Shown piece after piece: positions 44,263-52,668 of a stretch of 64,000 nt of DNA; the first letter of the stretch is position 1, and each line of letters begins with the position of its first letter. The DNA is taken from assembly GCA_964549375.1 (NCBI GenBank), contig CAZJWF010000001.1, positions 1 through 64,000 on the forward strand. The letters run 5' to 3'. The notes under the pieces were generated by a model. The model worked only from the letters and a program-made list of their open reading frames with translations. It was not told the origin of the DNA and searched no databases. A program made the translations under genes and the position numbers. The stretch is from JAHDDY01 sp964549375. GTDB lineage: Bacteria > Pseudomonadota > Alphaproteobacteria > Rhodobacterales > Rhodobacteraceae.

Positions 44263-45009
44263 GTGTCAATTTTATTGGACACAAAAGGAGCTTTAGCGAT
44301 TCAGACGATCAGTCTCAGCCTCTTTCGGTTCACCAACCGCCGGGAACGCCTATGGGCATTCACGCAGATGGGGTTTGCGCGTCTGTCGCTCCGTAAAATC
44401 AAAGGAATGCAGTTCTATAAACTCTGCGGAAGTGGAACTGGGGAAGGTTTTAGCCCCCGCCCAAATTGGGGCGTCTACACATTGCTTGCGACATGGCCAG
44501 ACATCGCGACCGCCCGTCGCGCTATCGAAACCGAAAGCATCTTCACCCGCTATCGTCGTCACGCAGCCGAGTCCTACACGCTATTCTTACGCGCTACTTC
44601 CTCGCGGGGGCATTGGAGCCGCAACCAACCTTTTGAAACCACCGGCACGCCGGGTCATGGTCCCATCGCAGCGTTGACCCGCGCGACGATCAAACCATCC
44701 ACCTTGCTTAAGTTCTGGCGACATGTACCGGACATCAGCGCCATGATTGGCCGCGACCCGAATGTCTGTTTCAAGATTGGCATGGGCGAGGTGCCCTGGC
44801 TGCACCAGATCACCTTCTCAATTTGGCCGAACGAGCGCGCGATGGCGAATTTTGCCCGTCACAACGGCCCACATGCCAATGCCATCAAAGACGTGCGCGC
44901 GGGAGATTGGTTCGCTGAAGAACTCTACGCACGCTTTCAAATATTAGAAGAAATCGGAACGTGGGAGGGCCGCCGCTCTCTCACGGTTTTGGAGCAAGAC
45001 GCTGCATGA
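44263..45009 (+). CDS. crtA: Spheroidene monooxygenase CrtA (start uncertain)
   Basis: Oxidises spheroidene to spheroidenone, the main carotenoid of aerobically grown Roseobacter-type phototrophs. Conserved segments are LSLFRF near the start, QMGFARLSLRKIKGMQFYKL, GSGTGEGFSPRPN and GMGEVPWLHQITFSIWP. From GTG 44263 it is 248 residues, but that codon abuts the PpsR operator and lacks a ribosome site. An AAAGGAG at 44284-44290 instead points 8 nt ahead to an ATT codon at 44299, which would give about 236 residues starting a few residues before LSLFRF as in CrtA proteins. The stop overlaps the bchI ATG (ATGA). Confidence 0.88.
   Translation: MSILLDTKGALAIQTISLSLFRFTNRRERLWAFTQMGFARLSLRKIKGMQFYKLCGSGTGEGFSPRPNWGVYTLLATWPDIATARRAIETESIFTRYRRHAAESYTLFLRATSSRGHWSRNQPFETTGTPGHGPIAALTRATIKPSTLLKFWRHVPDISAMIGRDPNVCFKIGMGEVPWLHQITFSIWPNERAMANFARHNGPHANAIKDVRAGDWFAEELYARFQILEEIGTWEGRRSLTVLEQDAA
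44264..44281. promoter_or_regulatory. PpsR/CrtJ operator between crtI and crtA
   Basis: TGTCAATTTTATTGGACA fits TGT-N12-ACA. On the minus strand it contains TTGACA, a -35-like hexamer for crtI, 71 bp from its ATG. On the plus strand it covers the upstream GTG and TTG codons that would be the only conventional crtA starts, which argues that crtA translation begins after the operator. Confidence 0.85.
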
Positions 45010-46052
45010 AACACACTTTCCCCTTCTCGGCGATCGTCGGACAAGACGAGATGAAACGCGCTCTGATCCTAACCGCCATCGACCCCAGCATTGGCGGCGT
45101 ACTGGTATTTGGCGATCGAGGTACGGGAAAATCAACTGCCGTTCGAGCGCTCGCAGCGCTGTTGCCCACCATCAAGGTTGCCGAGGGTTGTCCCTATAAC
45201 TGCACAGGCGAAATCCCCGATCAGTGCCCGCACTGTATGCAAAAACCACCGACCAAATCAGGGCGATCGAAAACTCCGCCCAAGACGAAAACCGCGAACG
45301 TACCAACACCCGTCATCGACTTGCCGCTTGGTGCCACCGAAGACCGCGTCGTCGGAGCATTGGATATCGAGCGCGCGTTGACAGAAGGAAAAAAAGTTTT
45401 CGAGCCGGGACTGCTTGCGCGTGCCAATCGCGGCTATCTTTATATCGATGAGGCGAACTTGCTGGAGGATCACCTCGTCGATCTGCTGCTCGACGTCGCA
45501 CAATCAGGCGAGAACCTTGTTGAGCGTGACGGATTGTCCATTCGCCACGACGCCAAGTTTGTTTTGGTCGGATCCGGCAACCCCGAAGAGGGAGAGTTGC
45601 GCCCGCAACTGCTAGACCGATTTGGACTGTCGGTTGATGTGGCCTCGCCCACCGATCTGGACGAGAGGATCGAAGTTATCAAACGCCGCGATGCCTATGA
45701 TCGCGATCCCGGCGCGTATGTCGCCGAGTGGCAAGCCGAAGACGACGCCTTGCGCGACAAAATGATTGCAGGTCGGAAGCGCGTGGCCAAGGTCAAAACG
45801 CCTGACGACATCCTCAAGGATTGTGCGCGCCTTTGTATCGCTCTTGGCTCGGATGGCCTGCGCGGCGAGTTAACGCTGCTGCGCGCCGCCCGCGCCCATG
45901 CTGCCTTTGAGGGGCACACAAAGATCACCCAAGACGACATTCTTATCGTTGCACCCTGCGCCTTGCGCCACCGCTTGCGCCGCGACCCGCTGGATGATGC
46001 CGGGTCTACGGCAAGGGTCGAGCGGGTCATTGCCGATGTGTTTTCGGGATGA
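45006..46052 (+). CDS. bchI: Magnesium chelatase ATPase subunit BchI
   Basis: AAA+ ATPase that, with BchD, drives Mg2+ insertion by BchH. Walker A GDRGTGKS at 36-43, the zinc-like insert GCPYNCTGEIPDQCPHC typical of proteobacterial BchI, LPLGATEDRVVGALDIERAL, and Walker B/sensor GYLYIDEANLLEDHLVDLLLD. 348 residues from the ATG at 45006 that overlaps the crtA stop; an open frame upstream is inside crtA. Confidence 0.96.
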   Translation: MKHTFPFSAIVGQDEMKRALILTAIDPSIGGVLVFGDRGTGKSTAVRALAALLPTIKVAEGCPYNCTGEIPDQCPHCMQKPPTKSGRSKTPPKTKTANVPTPVIDLPLGATEDRVVGALDIERALTEGKKVFEPGLLARANRGYLYIDEANLLEDHLVDLLLDVAQSGENLVERDGLSIRHDAKFVLVGSGNPEEGELRPQLLDRFGLSVDVASPTDLDERIEVIKRRDAYDRDPGAYVAEWQAEDDALRDKMIAGRKRVAKVKTPDDILKDCARLCIALGSDGLRGELTLLRAARAHAAFEGHTKITQDDILIVAPCALRHRLRRDPLDDAGSTARVERVIADVFSG

Positions 46053-46171
46053 GCACCAAACCTCAGAACGACGTCTGTCAGGGTAATCAATCATCGAAAC
46101 TCAAATCCGAGCATGACCCGCTTTCAGGTATCTTTTCTGAAAGCACGCCAATGCTTCCGATGGGGGACTGA
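46049..46171 (+). CDS. Candidate 40-residue peptide between bchI and bchD
   Basis: A 40-codon ORF starts with an ATG overlapping the bchI stop (ATGA) and ends with TGA 2 bp before the bchD GTG, filling the whole 121-bp gap. The peptide is polar, rich in S, K, D, N, Q with one cysteine, and has no membrane segment or recognised motif. BchD is full length without it. It has no ribosome site of its own; translation would be coupled to bchI, possibly delivering ribosomes to the GTG-started bchD. Confidence 0.4.
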   Translation: MSTKPQNDVCQGNQSSKLKSEHDPLSGIFSESTPMLPMGD

Positions 46172-46173
46172 TC

Positions 46174-47826
46174 GTGAGCACTCCACCAACTCCGTGGGAG
46201 CACGCGATCCAAGCCATCGTCGCCTTTTCCCTTGATCCCAACACCCTCGGCGGCATCTGGCTGCGCGCTCGTTCCAGCCCTGTCAGAGATCGCTTTCTCG
46301 CGGCACTCACCGCCGCTACGCCGACGCGTAAACTCTCAGCCATCGCCGACGACGAACAGCTTTACGGCGGTCTCGATATCACCGCGACTCTCGCCGCACA
46401 ATCCACCATCATGACGGAGGGCTTGCTGATCAAAGGCGGCACTTTCATTACCCCGATGGCCGAACGCATTCCCGCAGAACTGGCTGGACGTCTTGGCATA
46501 GCACTTGATGCCGGTACACTTGCCCTCGTGGCACTAGATGAAGGCGCGGACGACGAGCGCGTCCCCGCCGCCTTGCAAGATCGTCTTGCCATCCATCTCG
46601 ATTTTGATGCGCTTTCTATTCGAGAATGCCCGGAAATTACCCTGCCCGACCAACGCGCGACCAACGCGAAAGCGAACCTTCCGCCGGAAACCATTCAACA
46701 CCTGACCGTTCTTGCCGCGCGAATGGGCATTCACAGCATCCGTGCGCCGCTGCACGCTTTGCGGACCGCACGTGCACTAACCGCCGTAAGCAACAACACC
46801 CAAGAGGCTATCCAATGGGCCATTCGCCTCTGCCTCGTGCCGCGGATGTTGACCCTGCCGCCTGCGGAAGACGATTTGCAAGACGAGGCAAAAGCCGATC
46901 CGCCCACAGACTCTGTCGACGGTGATCCAAATTCTAACCAGCAGTCCCAAACCGAAGAAGACCTGATGCTGAAGGCCGCAAAAGCGCTACTGCCCAAAGA
47001 CTTGCTCACCTCGCTCGCAGCAATGGACCTACGCGGGGCAACCCCTTCAGGCGGATCGAAAAGCGGCGCGAAACGCAGCGGCAACCGCAGAGGGCGTCGT
47101 CTTCCTTCCCGCAAAGCCAGAGCATCGTCGGCGGCGCGCATCGATCTGCTCGCCACCCTGCGTGCCGCCGCTCCGTGGCAACCGCTCCGGCGCAAGGCAC
47201 GCCCAAGAGATCCCCGCGCTATTCTTATCGAACCCGGCGACATTCACACACGCCGCACCCAAGATGTCAGTGACCGCGCCATCGTCTTTGCCGTCGATGC
47301 CTCTGGCTCTACCGCATTGGCTCGCCTCGCCGAAGCCAAAGGCGCGATTGAGATTCTGCTCGCCGAGGCCTATTCCCGCCGCGACCACGTCGCATTGATT
47401 GCGTTTCGAGGCGAAGGAGCCGACGTACTGCTCCCCCCCACCCGCTCGATTGTTCAAACCAAACGCCGCCTCGCTGCCCTGCCCGGTGGCGGCGGAACTC
47501 CTCTCGCGGCAGGACTGCGCGCGGCACACGAAACTCTCGACCACGCGATCCGTAAGGGCATGGCTCCGACCCTTGTCATTCTGACCGATGGCGTCGCAAA
47601 CATTGCGCTCGACGGTCAGCCGGGACGCAGCAAAGCAGGAGAGGACGCACTAGCGATGGCAAAAGCGCTGCGTATTCAGAGCGCACCGATCATTCTGATC
47701 GATACGGCACGGCGACAGCAACCGCTGGCGCAAGACCTTTCAAAAGCGCTCACTGCACGCTACGTCCCGATGCCCCGTGCGGATGCCAGACGTATGGCCG
47801 GTGCGGTGTCAGAGGTTCTGCGGTGA
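46174..47826 (+). CDS. bchD: Magnesium chelatase subunit BchD
   Basis: AAA+/integrin-I fusion subunit of Mg chelatase. The N-terminal AAA-like domain lacks a working P-loop as is normal for BchD (DPNTLGGIWLRARSSPVRD at the start), a Pro/acidic linker follows (about 225-275), and the C-terminal von Willebrand A domain has the metal-site motif DASGS at 375-379 and ILTDGVANIALDG. 550 residues. Starts at GTG 46174 with GGGGGA about 8 nt upstream. Confidence 0.95.
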   Translation: MSTPPTPWEHAIQAIVAFSLDPNTLGGIWLRARSSPVRDRFLAALTAATPTRKLSAIADDEQLYGGLDITATLAAQSTIMTEGLLIKGGTFITPMAERIPAELAGRLGIALDAGTLALVALDEGADDERVPAALQDRLAIHLDFDALSIRECPEITLPDQRATNAKANLPPETIQHLTVLAARMGIHSIRAPLHALRTARALTAVSNNTQEAIQWAIRLCLVPRMLTLPPAEDDLQDEAKADPPTDSVDGDPNSNQQSQTEEDLMLKAAKALLPKDLLTSLAAMDLRGATPSGGSKSGAKRSGNRRGRRLPSRKARASSAARIDLLATLRAAAPWQPLRRKARPRDPRAILIEPGDIHTRRTQDVSDRAIVFAVDASGSTALARLAEAKGAIEILLAEAYSRRDHVALIAFRGEGADVLLPPTRSIVQTKRRLAALPGGGGTPLAAGLRAAHETLDHAIRKGMAPTLVILTDGVANIALDGQPGRSKAGEDALAMAKALRIQSAPIILIDTARRQQPLAQDLSKALTARYVPMPRADARRMAGAVSEVLR

Positions 47827-47884
47827 CGACAGTAACTCAAAGCGAGCACTCCCCTTCCATGCGAGAAAAAAGGTGTGGTCGCCG

Positions 47885-48748
47885 ATGATCTGGGACCGTG
47901 ATGGGAGAGACTGGCCAAATCGTGAGCACAGCCGCTTCCACGCTCTCGGCAAACTTCGATGGCATCTTCAAGAAGCGGGAGACACTGCACAACCCACGAT
48001 CCTACTCCTGCACGGCACTGGCGCGGCAACCCATACGTGGCGGCACATCTTCAAACCACTCGCCAAGACCCAGCATGTCCTCGCCCTCGACCTGCCCGGC
48101 CAAGGTTTTACTTTCACCTCCGATACCGATCAGTGCGGCCTCAAGGAAATGAGCAAAGATATCGCTGCATTGCTCGCTAATTTGGCATGCGATCCTGCCA
48201 TCATCATCGGTCATTCAGCGGGGGCCGCGATTGCTTATCAACTCGCGCTTGATCTGCCGCAAACTCCGCGCCGCGTCGTCTCGATCAATGGTGCAATGGA
48301 ACCCTTTTCCGGTCTCGCTGGCGCTGTCTTGCCCTTCTCGGCCAAGCTGATGACCGTCGGTGCCATTGGCGCCAATCTCGTCGCCCTCACCATGTCTTCC
48401 GAGAGCGCCGTGCGGCGCCTGATCGAAGCCACCGGCAGCGAAATCGACGCCGCAGGCATCGCGTATTATCGCCGCCTCGTTGCAGATAGCGGCCACGTCA
48501 ATGCAACCATTGAGATGATGGCTCGCTGGAATCTCGATACATTGCTTACTCGCGCTGCCGAAATTCGTGCTGAGAGCCTCTTGATTGTCGGGGGCCGCGA
48601 CCGCGCCGTCGCGCAGCAAACGTCAACCCGTTGGGCCAAGAGATTGGCGCAGGTGGAAACCATCAGCCTGCCGACCTGTGGTCACCTTCCCCATGAAGAA
48701 GACAATGGTTCGCCCGTTCTGGCACATCTACACCAAATCATCCGATAA
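47885..48748 (+). CDS. bchO: Mg-chelatase-associated alpha/beta hydrolase BchO
   Basis: 287-residue alpha/beta hydrolase fold protein with oxyanion motif LLHGTGAATHTW near 41-52 and nucleophile elbow GHSAGAA (S111); late HLPHEED supplies the histidine. Encoded after bchD in most PGCs; its exact reaction is not established. I chose ATG 47885 (MIWDRDGRDWPNRE, the usual BchO N-terminus); the open frame upstream overlaps bchD. Last gene of the PGC on this side. Confidence 0.92.
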   Translation: MIWDRDGRDWPNREHSRFHALGKLRWHLQEAGDTAQPTILLLHGTGAATHTWRHIFKPLAKTQHVLALDLPGQGFTFTSDTDQCGLKEMSKDIAALLANLACDPAIIIGHSAGAAIAYQLALDLPQTPRRVVSINGAMEPFSGLAGAVLPFSAKLMTVGAIGANLVALTMSSESAVRRLIEATGSEIDAAGIAYYRRLVADSGHVNATIEMMARWNLDTLLTRAAEIRAESLLIVGGRDRAVAQQTSTRWAKRLAQVETISLPTCGHLPHEEDNGSPVLAHLHQIIR

Positions 48749-48753
48749 AAACC

Positions 48754-48808
48754 TGCAAACGCTTTCCTTGCAAACTGCTACAATCCGCGCAACGGTTTGC
48801 TTGCAAAC
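48754..48808. repeat. Three TGCAAAC/TTGCAAAC repeats upstream of the aminotransferase
   Basis: TGCAAAC at 48754-48760, TTGCAAAC at 48768-48775 and TTGCAAAC at 48801-48808; the last is the right arm of an inverted repeat GTTTGC-TT-GCAAAC (48795-48808). All lie in the 72-bp gap before the aminotransferase ribosome site, so they may be a regulator's operator. Confidence 0.5.
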
Positions 48809-48820
48809 GGAGGCTGCGCC

Positions 48821-50212
48821 ATGAACATCCAGATTCCAAACTCACTCTCTGCGATCAATAAGAAAACCACGGTGCACCACTACACCGACATGATGGCCCA
48901 CGAGGAAAAAGGTCCACACATTATCACGCGCGCTGAAGGCGTTCGCCTGTTTGACGACGAGGGGCGCGGGTTTATTGACGGCATGGCGGGCCTGTGGTGT
49001 TCAGCGCTGGGCCACAGCGAGGATCGCCTGAAAAAGGCCGCAATGAAGCAATTTGACGCGCTGACCTATACGCATATCTTCGCCCACCGCTCGCATCAAC
49101 CCGCGATTGAGCTGGCCGAGCGCCTCACCGAACGCGCGCCAGATTCAATCACCCGTGCGTTCTTCGTGAATTCTGGTTCAGAGGCCATCGACGCCGCAAT
49201 CCAGATCATTTGGTACTACAACAACGCGCTGGGCCGCAAAGAGAAGAAGAAGATCATTGGCCGCGACCGTGCGTATCACGGTGTCACGGCGGCGGCAGGC
49301 AGTCTGACGGCACTGCCCTACAAGCAAAATGATTTCGATCTGCCGGTCAATGACCGTTTTCTCAAGGTCTCCTGCCCCCATTTCTATCGCTATGGTCACA
49401 CCGACGAGACCGAAGAAGAGTTCGGCACACGCCTTGCCGAAGAGGTCGAAAGCCTAATCATTGCCGAGGGCCCAGAAACCATTGCCGCCTTTATCGGCGA
49501 ACCGATCATGGGTGCAGGCGGCGTTTTGATCCCGCCCAAGGGGTATTGGCCGACAATCGAAAAAATCTGCCGGAAATACGATGTATTGCTGGTCTGCGAT
49601 GAAGTCATCAACGGCTTCTGCCGTACCGGGCAGTTCTGGGGGTCGGAAACTGTCGGCGGTGTGCAACCTGACATTATGACGGTCGCGAAACAACTCTCCT
49701 CCGCATATCTACCCATCGGTGCGACGCTGATCAGCGAAAAGGTCTACGAAGTGATCGCCGAGAACAGCCCGAAGAACGGCGTCTTCGGCATCGGCATGAC
49801 CTATGGCGGCCATCCCGTCTGTTCTGCGGTCGCACTCGAAACGCTCAAAATCTACGAAGAACGCGATATTCTCAGCCATGTCCAATCGGTCGCGCCTTTG
49901 TTCAAGCAACGTTACGACGCTCTCGCTGATCACCCGCTGGTCGGGCAAGCGCGCTGCACGGGACTGGTCGGCGCCGTTGAAATCGTGGCGAATAAGGAAA
50001 CCCGCGAGCAATTCGCTCCCGAAGCCAAGGCGGCCCCAACCGTATACCAACGCACAATGGAGAACGGCACGTTCGGACGTCCACTACCCGGAGACGGTGT
50101 CGCCTTTTGTCCACCGCTGATCGTCAGCGAAGACGACATCAACGAAATGTTCGATGCTCTCGCCAAGGGTCTGGATCTGGCAGAGGCAGACCTCGCCCCG
50201 CACCGCGCGTAA
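48821..50212 (+). CDS. Class III (omega) aminotransferase, PLP-dependent
   Basis: 463-residue fold-type I aminotransferase. Shows FVNSGSEAIDAAIQII, the YHGVTAAAGSLT region, LVCDEVINGFCRTGQFWG with the PLP-contacting Asp, and the Schiff-base lysine in MTVAKQLSSAYLPIGA. The specific amino donor (for example a polyamine, beta-alanine or other omega-amine) cannot be decided. The ATG at 48821 has GGAGG 6-7 nt upstream; an earlier in-frame start is rejected. It has its own upstream repeats and probably its own promoter, so it is a neighbour of the PGC rather than part of it. Confidence 0.9.
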   Translation: MNIQIPNSLSAINKKTTVHHYTDMMAHEEKGPHIITRAEGVRLFDDEGRGFIDGMAGLWCSALGHSEDRLKKAAMKQFDALTYTHIFAHRSHQPAIELAERLTERAPDSITRAFFVNSGSEAIDAAIQIIWYYNNALGRKEKKKIIGRDRAYHGVTAAAGSLTALPYKQNDFDLPVNDRFLKVSCPHFYRYGHTDETEEEFGTRLAEEVESLIIAEGPETIAAFIGEPIMGAGGVLIPPKGYWPTIEKICRKYDVLLVCDEVINGFCRTGQFWGSETVGGVQPDIMTVAKQLSSAYLPIGATLISEKVYEVIAENSPKNGVFGIGMTYGGHPVCSAVALETLKIYEERDILSHVQSVAPLFKQRYDALADHPLVGQARCTGLVGAVEIVANKETREQFAPEAKAAPTVYQRTMENGTFGRPLPGDGVAFCPPLIVSEDDINEMFDALAKGLDLAEADLAPHRA

Positions 50213-50253
50213 CGTGACGGATGGGTGTCCGCAACGATTGGAAAATTCGATTC

Positions 50254-50270
50254 CGACACACCGCGTGTCG
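50254..50270. other. Perfect hairpin CGACAC-ACCGC-GTGTCG after the aminotransferase
   Basis: A 6-bp perfect stem with a 5-nt loop lies 42 bp past the aminotransferase stop, flanked by partly complementary GGAAAATT and AAATTTCC. There is no T run, so it is either an imperfect terminator or an mRNA 3' structure. The rest of the 261-bp gap to the next gene shows nothing further that I can support. Confidence 0.4.
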
Positions 50271-50473
50271 AAATTTCCAGAGAGCGCGACCAGTGCTCCG
50301 CCAATTTTGGTAAAGCCCTGCGACTTCCCGCTACGACTTGAGCAGAAACTGCCAGGCTGGCCAATCAATCGGGCAGCTCGGTTTCAGATTCAGAAAATTT
50401 GATCTGAATAAACTCGCCTTCTGGCGTGTATATCCCATGTTACGTCGAAATATTGCGCGAATTGGAGTGAAAC

Positions 50474-51412
50474 ATGAAGAAGTCTCTTGCAGCTATGACA
50501 GGGTTGGCACTGGCGTTTACCGCACCGGCCTTTGCGGAAAGCTGGACCCTTGACGGCGAAGCATCCAAGGTCGCCTTTGGCTCGATCAAGAAAGACACGG
50601 TCGGCGAAGTTCACCACTTTAAGTCCATTTCGGGTTCGGTCGACGACTCAGGCAAAGTCAGCGTTGAGATTGACGTGGCGTCAGTGGAGACGTGGATCGA
50701 TATCCGCAACGAGCGGATGCAAAAATTGGTTTTAAACGCGTCGCCAAAGGCAATGCTAACCGCCCAAATCGACACAGACGCGCTTAATAAACTCAAGCCC
50801 GGCGACACAACCACGGTCGACGTTGAAGGCACCCTCTCGCTGAATGGAAACGACGTCGAAATTGAAACAGCCCTCTTCGTCGCGCGGCTATCCGATAAAA
50901 AGATGATGGCGACGACAGATGAGATGATCATGCTCTCAACGAAAGAAGCCGGTATTGACGACGGAATCTCAGCACTGATGAAAGTCGCCAAACTGCCCGG
51001 CATCACCCGCGTTTCTCCCGTCACACTGCGTCTCGTCTTCGAAGCAAGCGGCGAGAAAAAAGCGGCGGACGGCATGTCGACGGGAATATCCGTTGCAGCA
51101 GTAACCGGCGATGCGAAAAAAGGCAAAAAAGTTTTCCGGAAATGCAAAGCTTGCCACGTCGCTGACAGCGCCAAAAACAAAGTTGGCCCCACCCTTCAAG
51201 GCGTTATTGGTCGCAAGATATCTGCAGTCGACGGCTTCAGCTACTCCAAGGCATTCCAAGAATCTGATATTACTTGGACGGCGGAGAACCTCGCCAAGTT
51301 TCTGACCAAACCACGTGAATTCATTAAAGGCACGAAGATGTCTTTCGGAGGTCTCAGAAAACCCGAAGACATTGAAAACGTCATCGCATATCTAGAATCC
51401 GAAGCGAATTAA
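50474..51412 (+). CDS. Exported YceI domain - cytochrome c fusion
   Basis: 312 residues in three parts. A signal peptide (1-21, cleavage after AFA) precedes a YceI-like lipocalin fold domain (about 22-192: SWTLDGEASKVAFGSIKK, GTLSLNGNDVEIETALFV) known to bind isoprenoid-type ligands in other members. After a short linker a class I cytochrome c domain follows (about 211-312) with CKACH at 224-228 and a probable Met ligand M289 in GTKMSF. The ATG has GGAGTG about 9 nt upstream. Periplasmic electron carrier or quinone/isoprenoid-linked redox protein is inferred; no partner gene is adjacent apart from the PGC. Confidence 0.88.
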   Translation: MKKSLAAMTGLALAFTAPAFAESWTLDGEASKVAFGSIKKDTVGEVHHFKSISGSVDDSGKVSVEIDVASVETWIDIRNERMQKLVLNASPKAMLTAQIDTDALNKLKPGDTTTVDVEGTLSLNGNDVEIETALFVARLSDKKMMATTDEMIMLSTKEAGIDDGISALMKVAKLPGITRVSPVTLRLVFEASGEKKAADGMSTGISVAAVTGDAKKGKKVFRKCKACHVADSAKNKVGPTLQGVIGRKISAVDGFSYSKAFQESDITWTAENLAKFLTKPREFIKGTKMSFGGLRKPEDIENVIAYLESEAN

Positions 51413-51487
51413 CCGAAGGGCTATCGCCCTTTGAAAAGCAGAACGCCGACTGAAAGCACGTTGGTCTGTTCAAGCTGAGCACCGATT

Positions 51488-51518
51488 AAACGCCCCCTAT
51501 GCTTTTGGGGGCGTTTTT
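51488..51518 (+). terminator. Strong rho-independent terminator
   Basis: A 10-bp stem AAACGCCCCC/GGGGGCGTTT with a 9-nt loop ends in a TTTTT run (51513-51518). A weaker hairpin AAGGGC/GCCCTT lies just after the stop codon at 51416-51431. Together they end the YceI-cytochrome c transcript. Confidence 0.9.
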
Positions 51519-51646
51519 CGTAGACAGCGTCGCAGTGGCGTTCACTCCGCTGCAAACCGTCAATTTCCGCGGTCCCTCTCATTGCCACCACACGCTGTGA
51601 AGGCTAAGCGAGGGCAACAGGGGGCAATTTGTTGCGAGATGGCGCC

Positions 51647-52147
51647 ATGTCAGAGTTTCACATCCGAACCGCAGAAATCTCCGACGCCCCCGCAATTACA
51701 GAAATTCTAAATCGCGAGATCCGCACCGGCCTCGCGATTTGGCGATATGAAGAACGCCAGGTGCAAGAGATCGACGCCCTCATCCAGACGCGCCGATCCT
51801 GTGATCACGCCACCCTTGTCGCGGAACGGGAGCATTCCGTTATCGGTTGGGCAAGCTACGGCCCCTTTCGCGCGGGCGAGGGATACGGGCATACGATGGA
51901 ACACTCCATCCACGTCAATCCGGACGATCAACGAACGGGTATCGGGCGGCAACTCATGCGTCAGTTACTTGATCATGCGGATGCCGCCGACATCCACGTC
52001 ATGATTGGCGCGATCGAAAGCCGCAACAACGCCAGCATCGCGTTGCACAGAGAGTTTGGGTTTGTCGAAACTGGTCGATTGCCGGAAGTTGGTCGGAAGT
52101 TTGGCGAATGGCTCACGTTGGTCTTCATGCAGAGATTAGCAAATTGA
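51647..52147 (+). CDS. GNAT family N-acetyltransferase (phosphinothricin acetyltransferase-like)
   Basis: 166 residues beginning MSEFHIRTAEISDAPAITEI. The acetyl-CoA pyrophosphate loop is QRTGIGRQLMRQLLDHA, followed by the HVMIGAIESRNNASIALHREFGFVETGRL segment (read around 120-150) that is characteristic of the phosphinothricin/methionine sulphone acetyltransferase subgroup. The real substrate is unknown. A TTG six codons upstream is an alternative start; the ATG at 51647 matches family N-termini better. Confidence 0.88.
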   Translation: MSEFHIRTAEISDAPAITEILNREIRTGLAIWRYEERQVQEIDALIQTRRSCDHATLVAEREHSVIGWASYGPFRAGEGYGHTMEHSIHVNPDDQRTGIGRQLMRQLLDHADAADIHVMIGAIESRNNASIALHREFGFVETGRLPEVGRKFGEWLTLVFMQRLAN

Positions 52148-52222
52148 GAACATTTCGCAAAATGCGAACTAATATGAGATTATAGCTGTTAAAATCCGTA
52201 CCAGCCCACGCCGCTCGCGAGC

Positions 52223-52531
52223 CTAATTGGCTCTGTCTCGCCGGGCTTTACTGACGTTTGCGTCATCTGGTGCGCTCCGATCAACCATCCTGTCAATGCG
52301 GGTCAGAATCCGCGCATAATCTCGGGTCATCGCATCAAGACGTGTCCGTAATTCGGGCGAGAGGATTCCGCGGTATTCAGCAGGATTCACGCATTCGTCA
52401 GCAACTATCAGCACGGCTTCCTCCGATGGAGTATCATTAATATCCACAGATGTATCGCCCTCCCGATCCTCAACAGGAGACCGAGAATGCTCATCTAGCC
52501 CTTTGGCATCGTGAGCGTTTTCAGGACGCAT
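52223..52531 (-). CDS. Hypothetical acidic protein
   Basis: 102 residues; the first half is polar and acidic and probably disordered, the second half (about 50-85, PAEYRGILSPELRTRLDAMTRDYARIL) could form a helix or short coiled coil. No family recognised. GAGG lies 5 nt before the ATG. It is alone on the minus strand between two plus-strand genes; coding status is likely but not certain. Confidence 0.5.
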   Translation of the reverse strand: MRPENAHDAKGLDEHSRSPVEDREGDTSVDINDTPSEEAVLIVADECVNPAEYRGILSPELRTRLDAMTRDYARILTRIDRMVDRSAPDDANVSKARRDRAN

Positions 52532-52668
52532 AGAACCTCAACAGCAAGACTTACTCTGCCCTCATCTGTACGAATTCCGTGCCATTTGCCGTTACGGGAA
52601 AACTTTTCGCTGCGCTGTACCGATAAAATGCTCTACATCGTCGTTCCGATGGCCAGACAGAGGACGGC

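Noticed and set aside
37012..44263. Additional TGT-N12-ACA matches inside genes as PpsR sites
   Set aside because: The pattern has only six fixed bases and is expected about once per 4 kb by chance; I kept only those in control regions.
51416..51431. First hairpin after the YceI-cytochrome c gene as the main terminator
   Set aside because: No T run follows; the 51488-51518 structure is far stronger.
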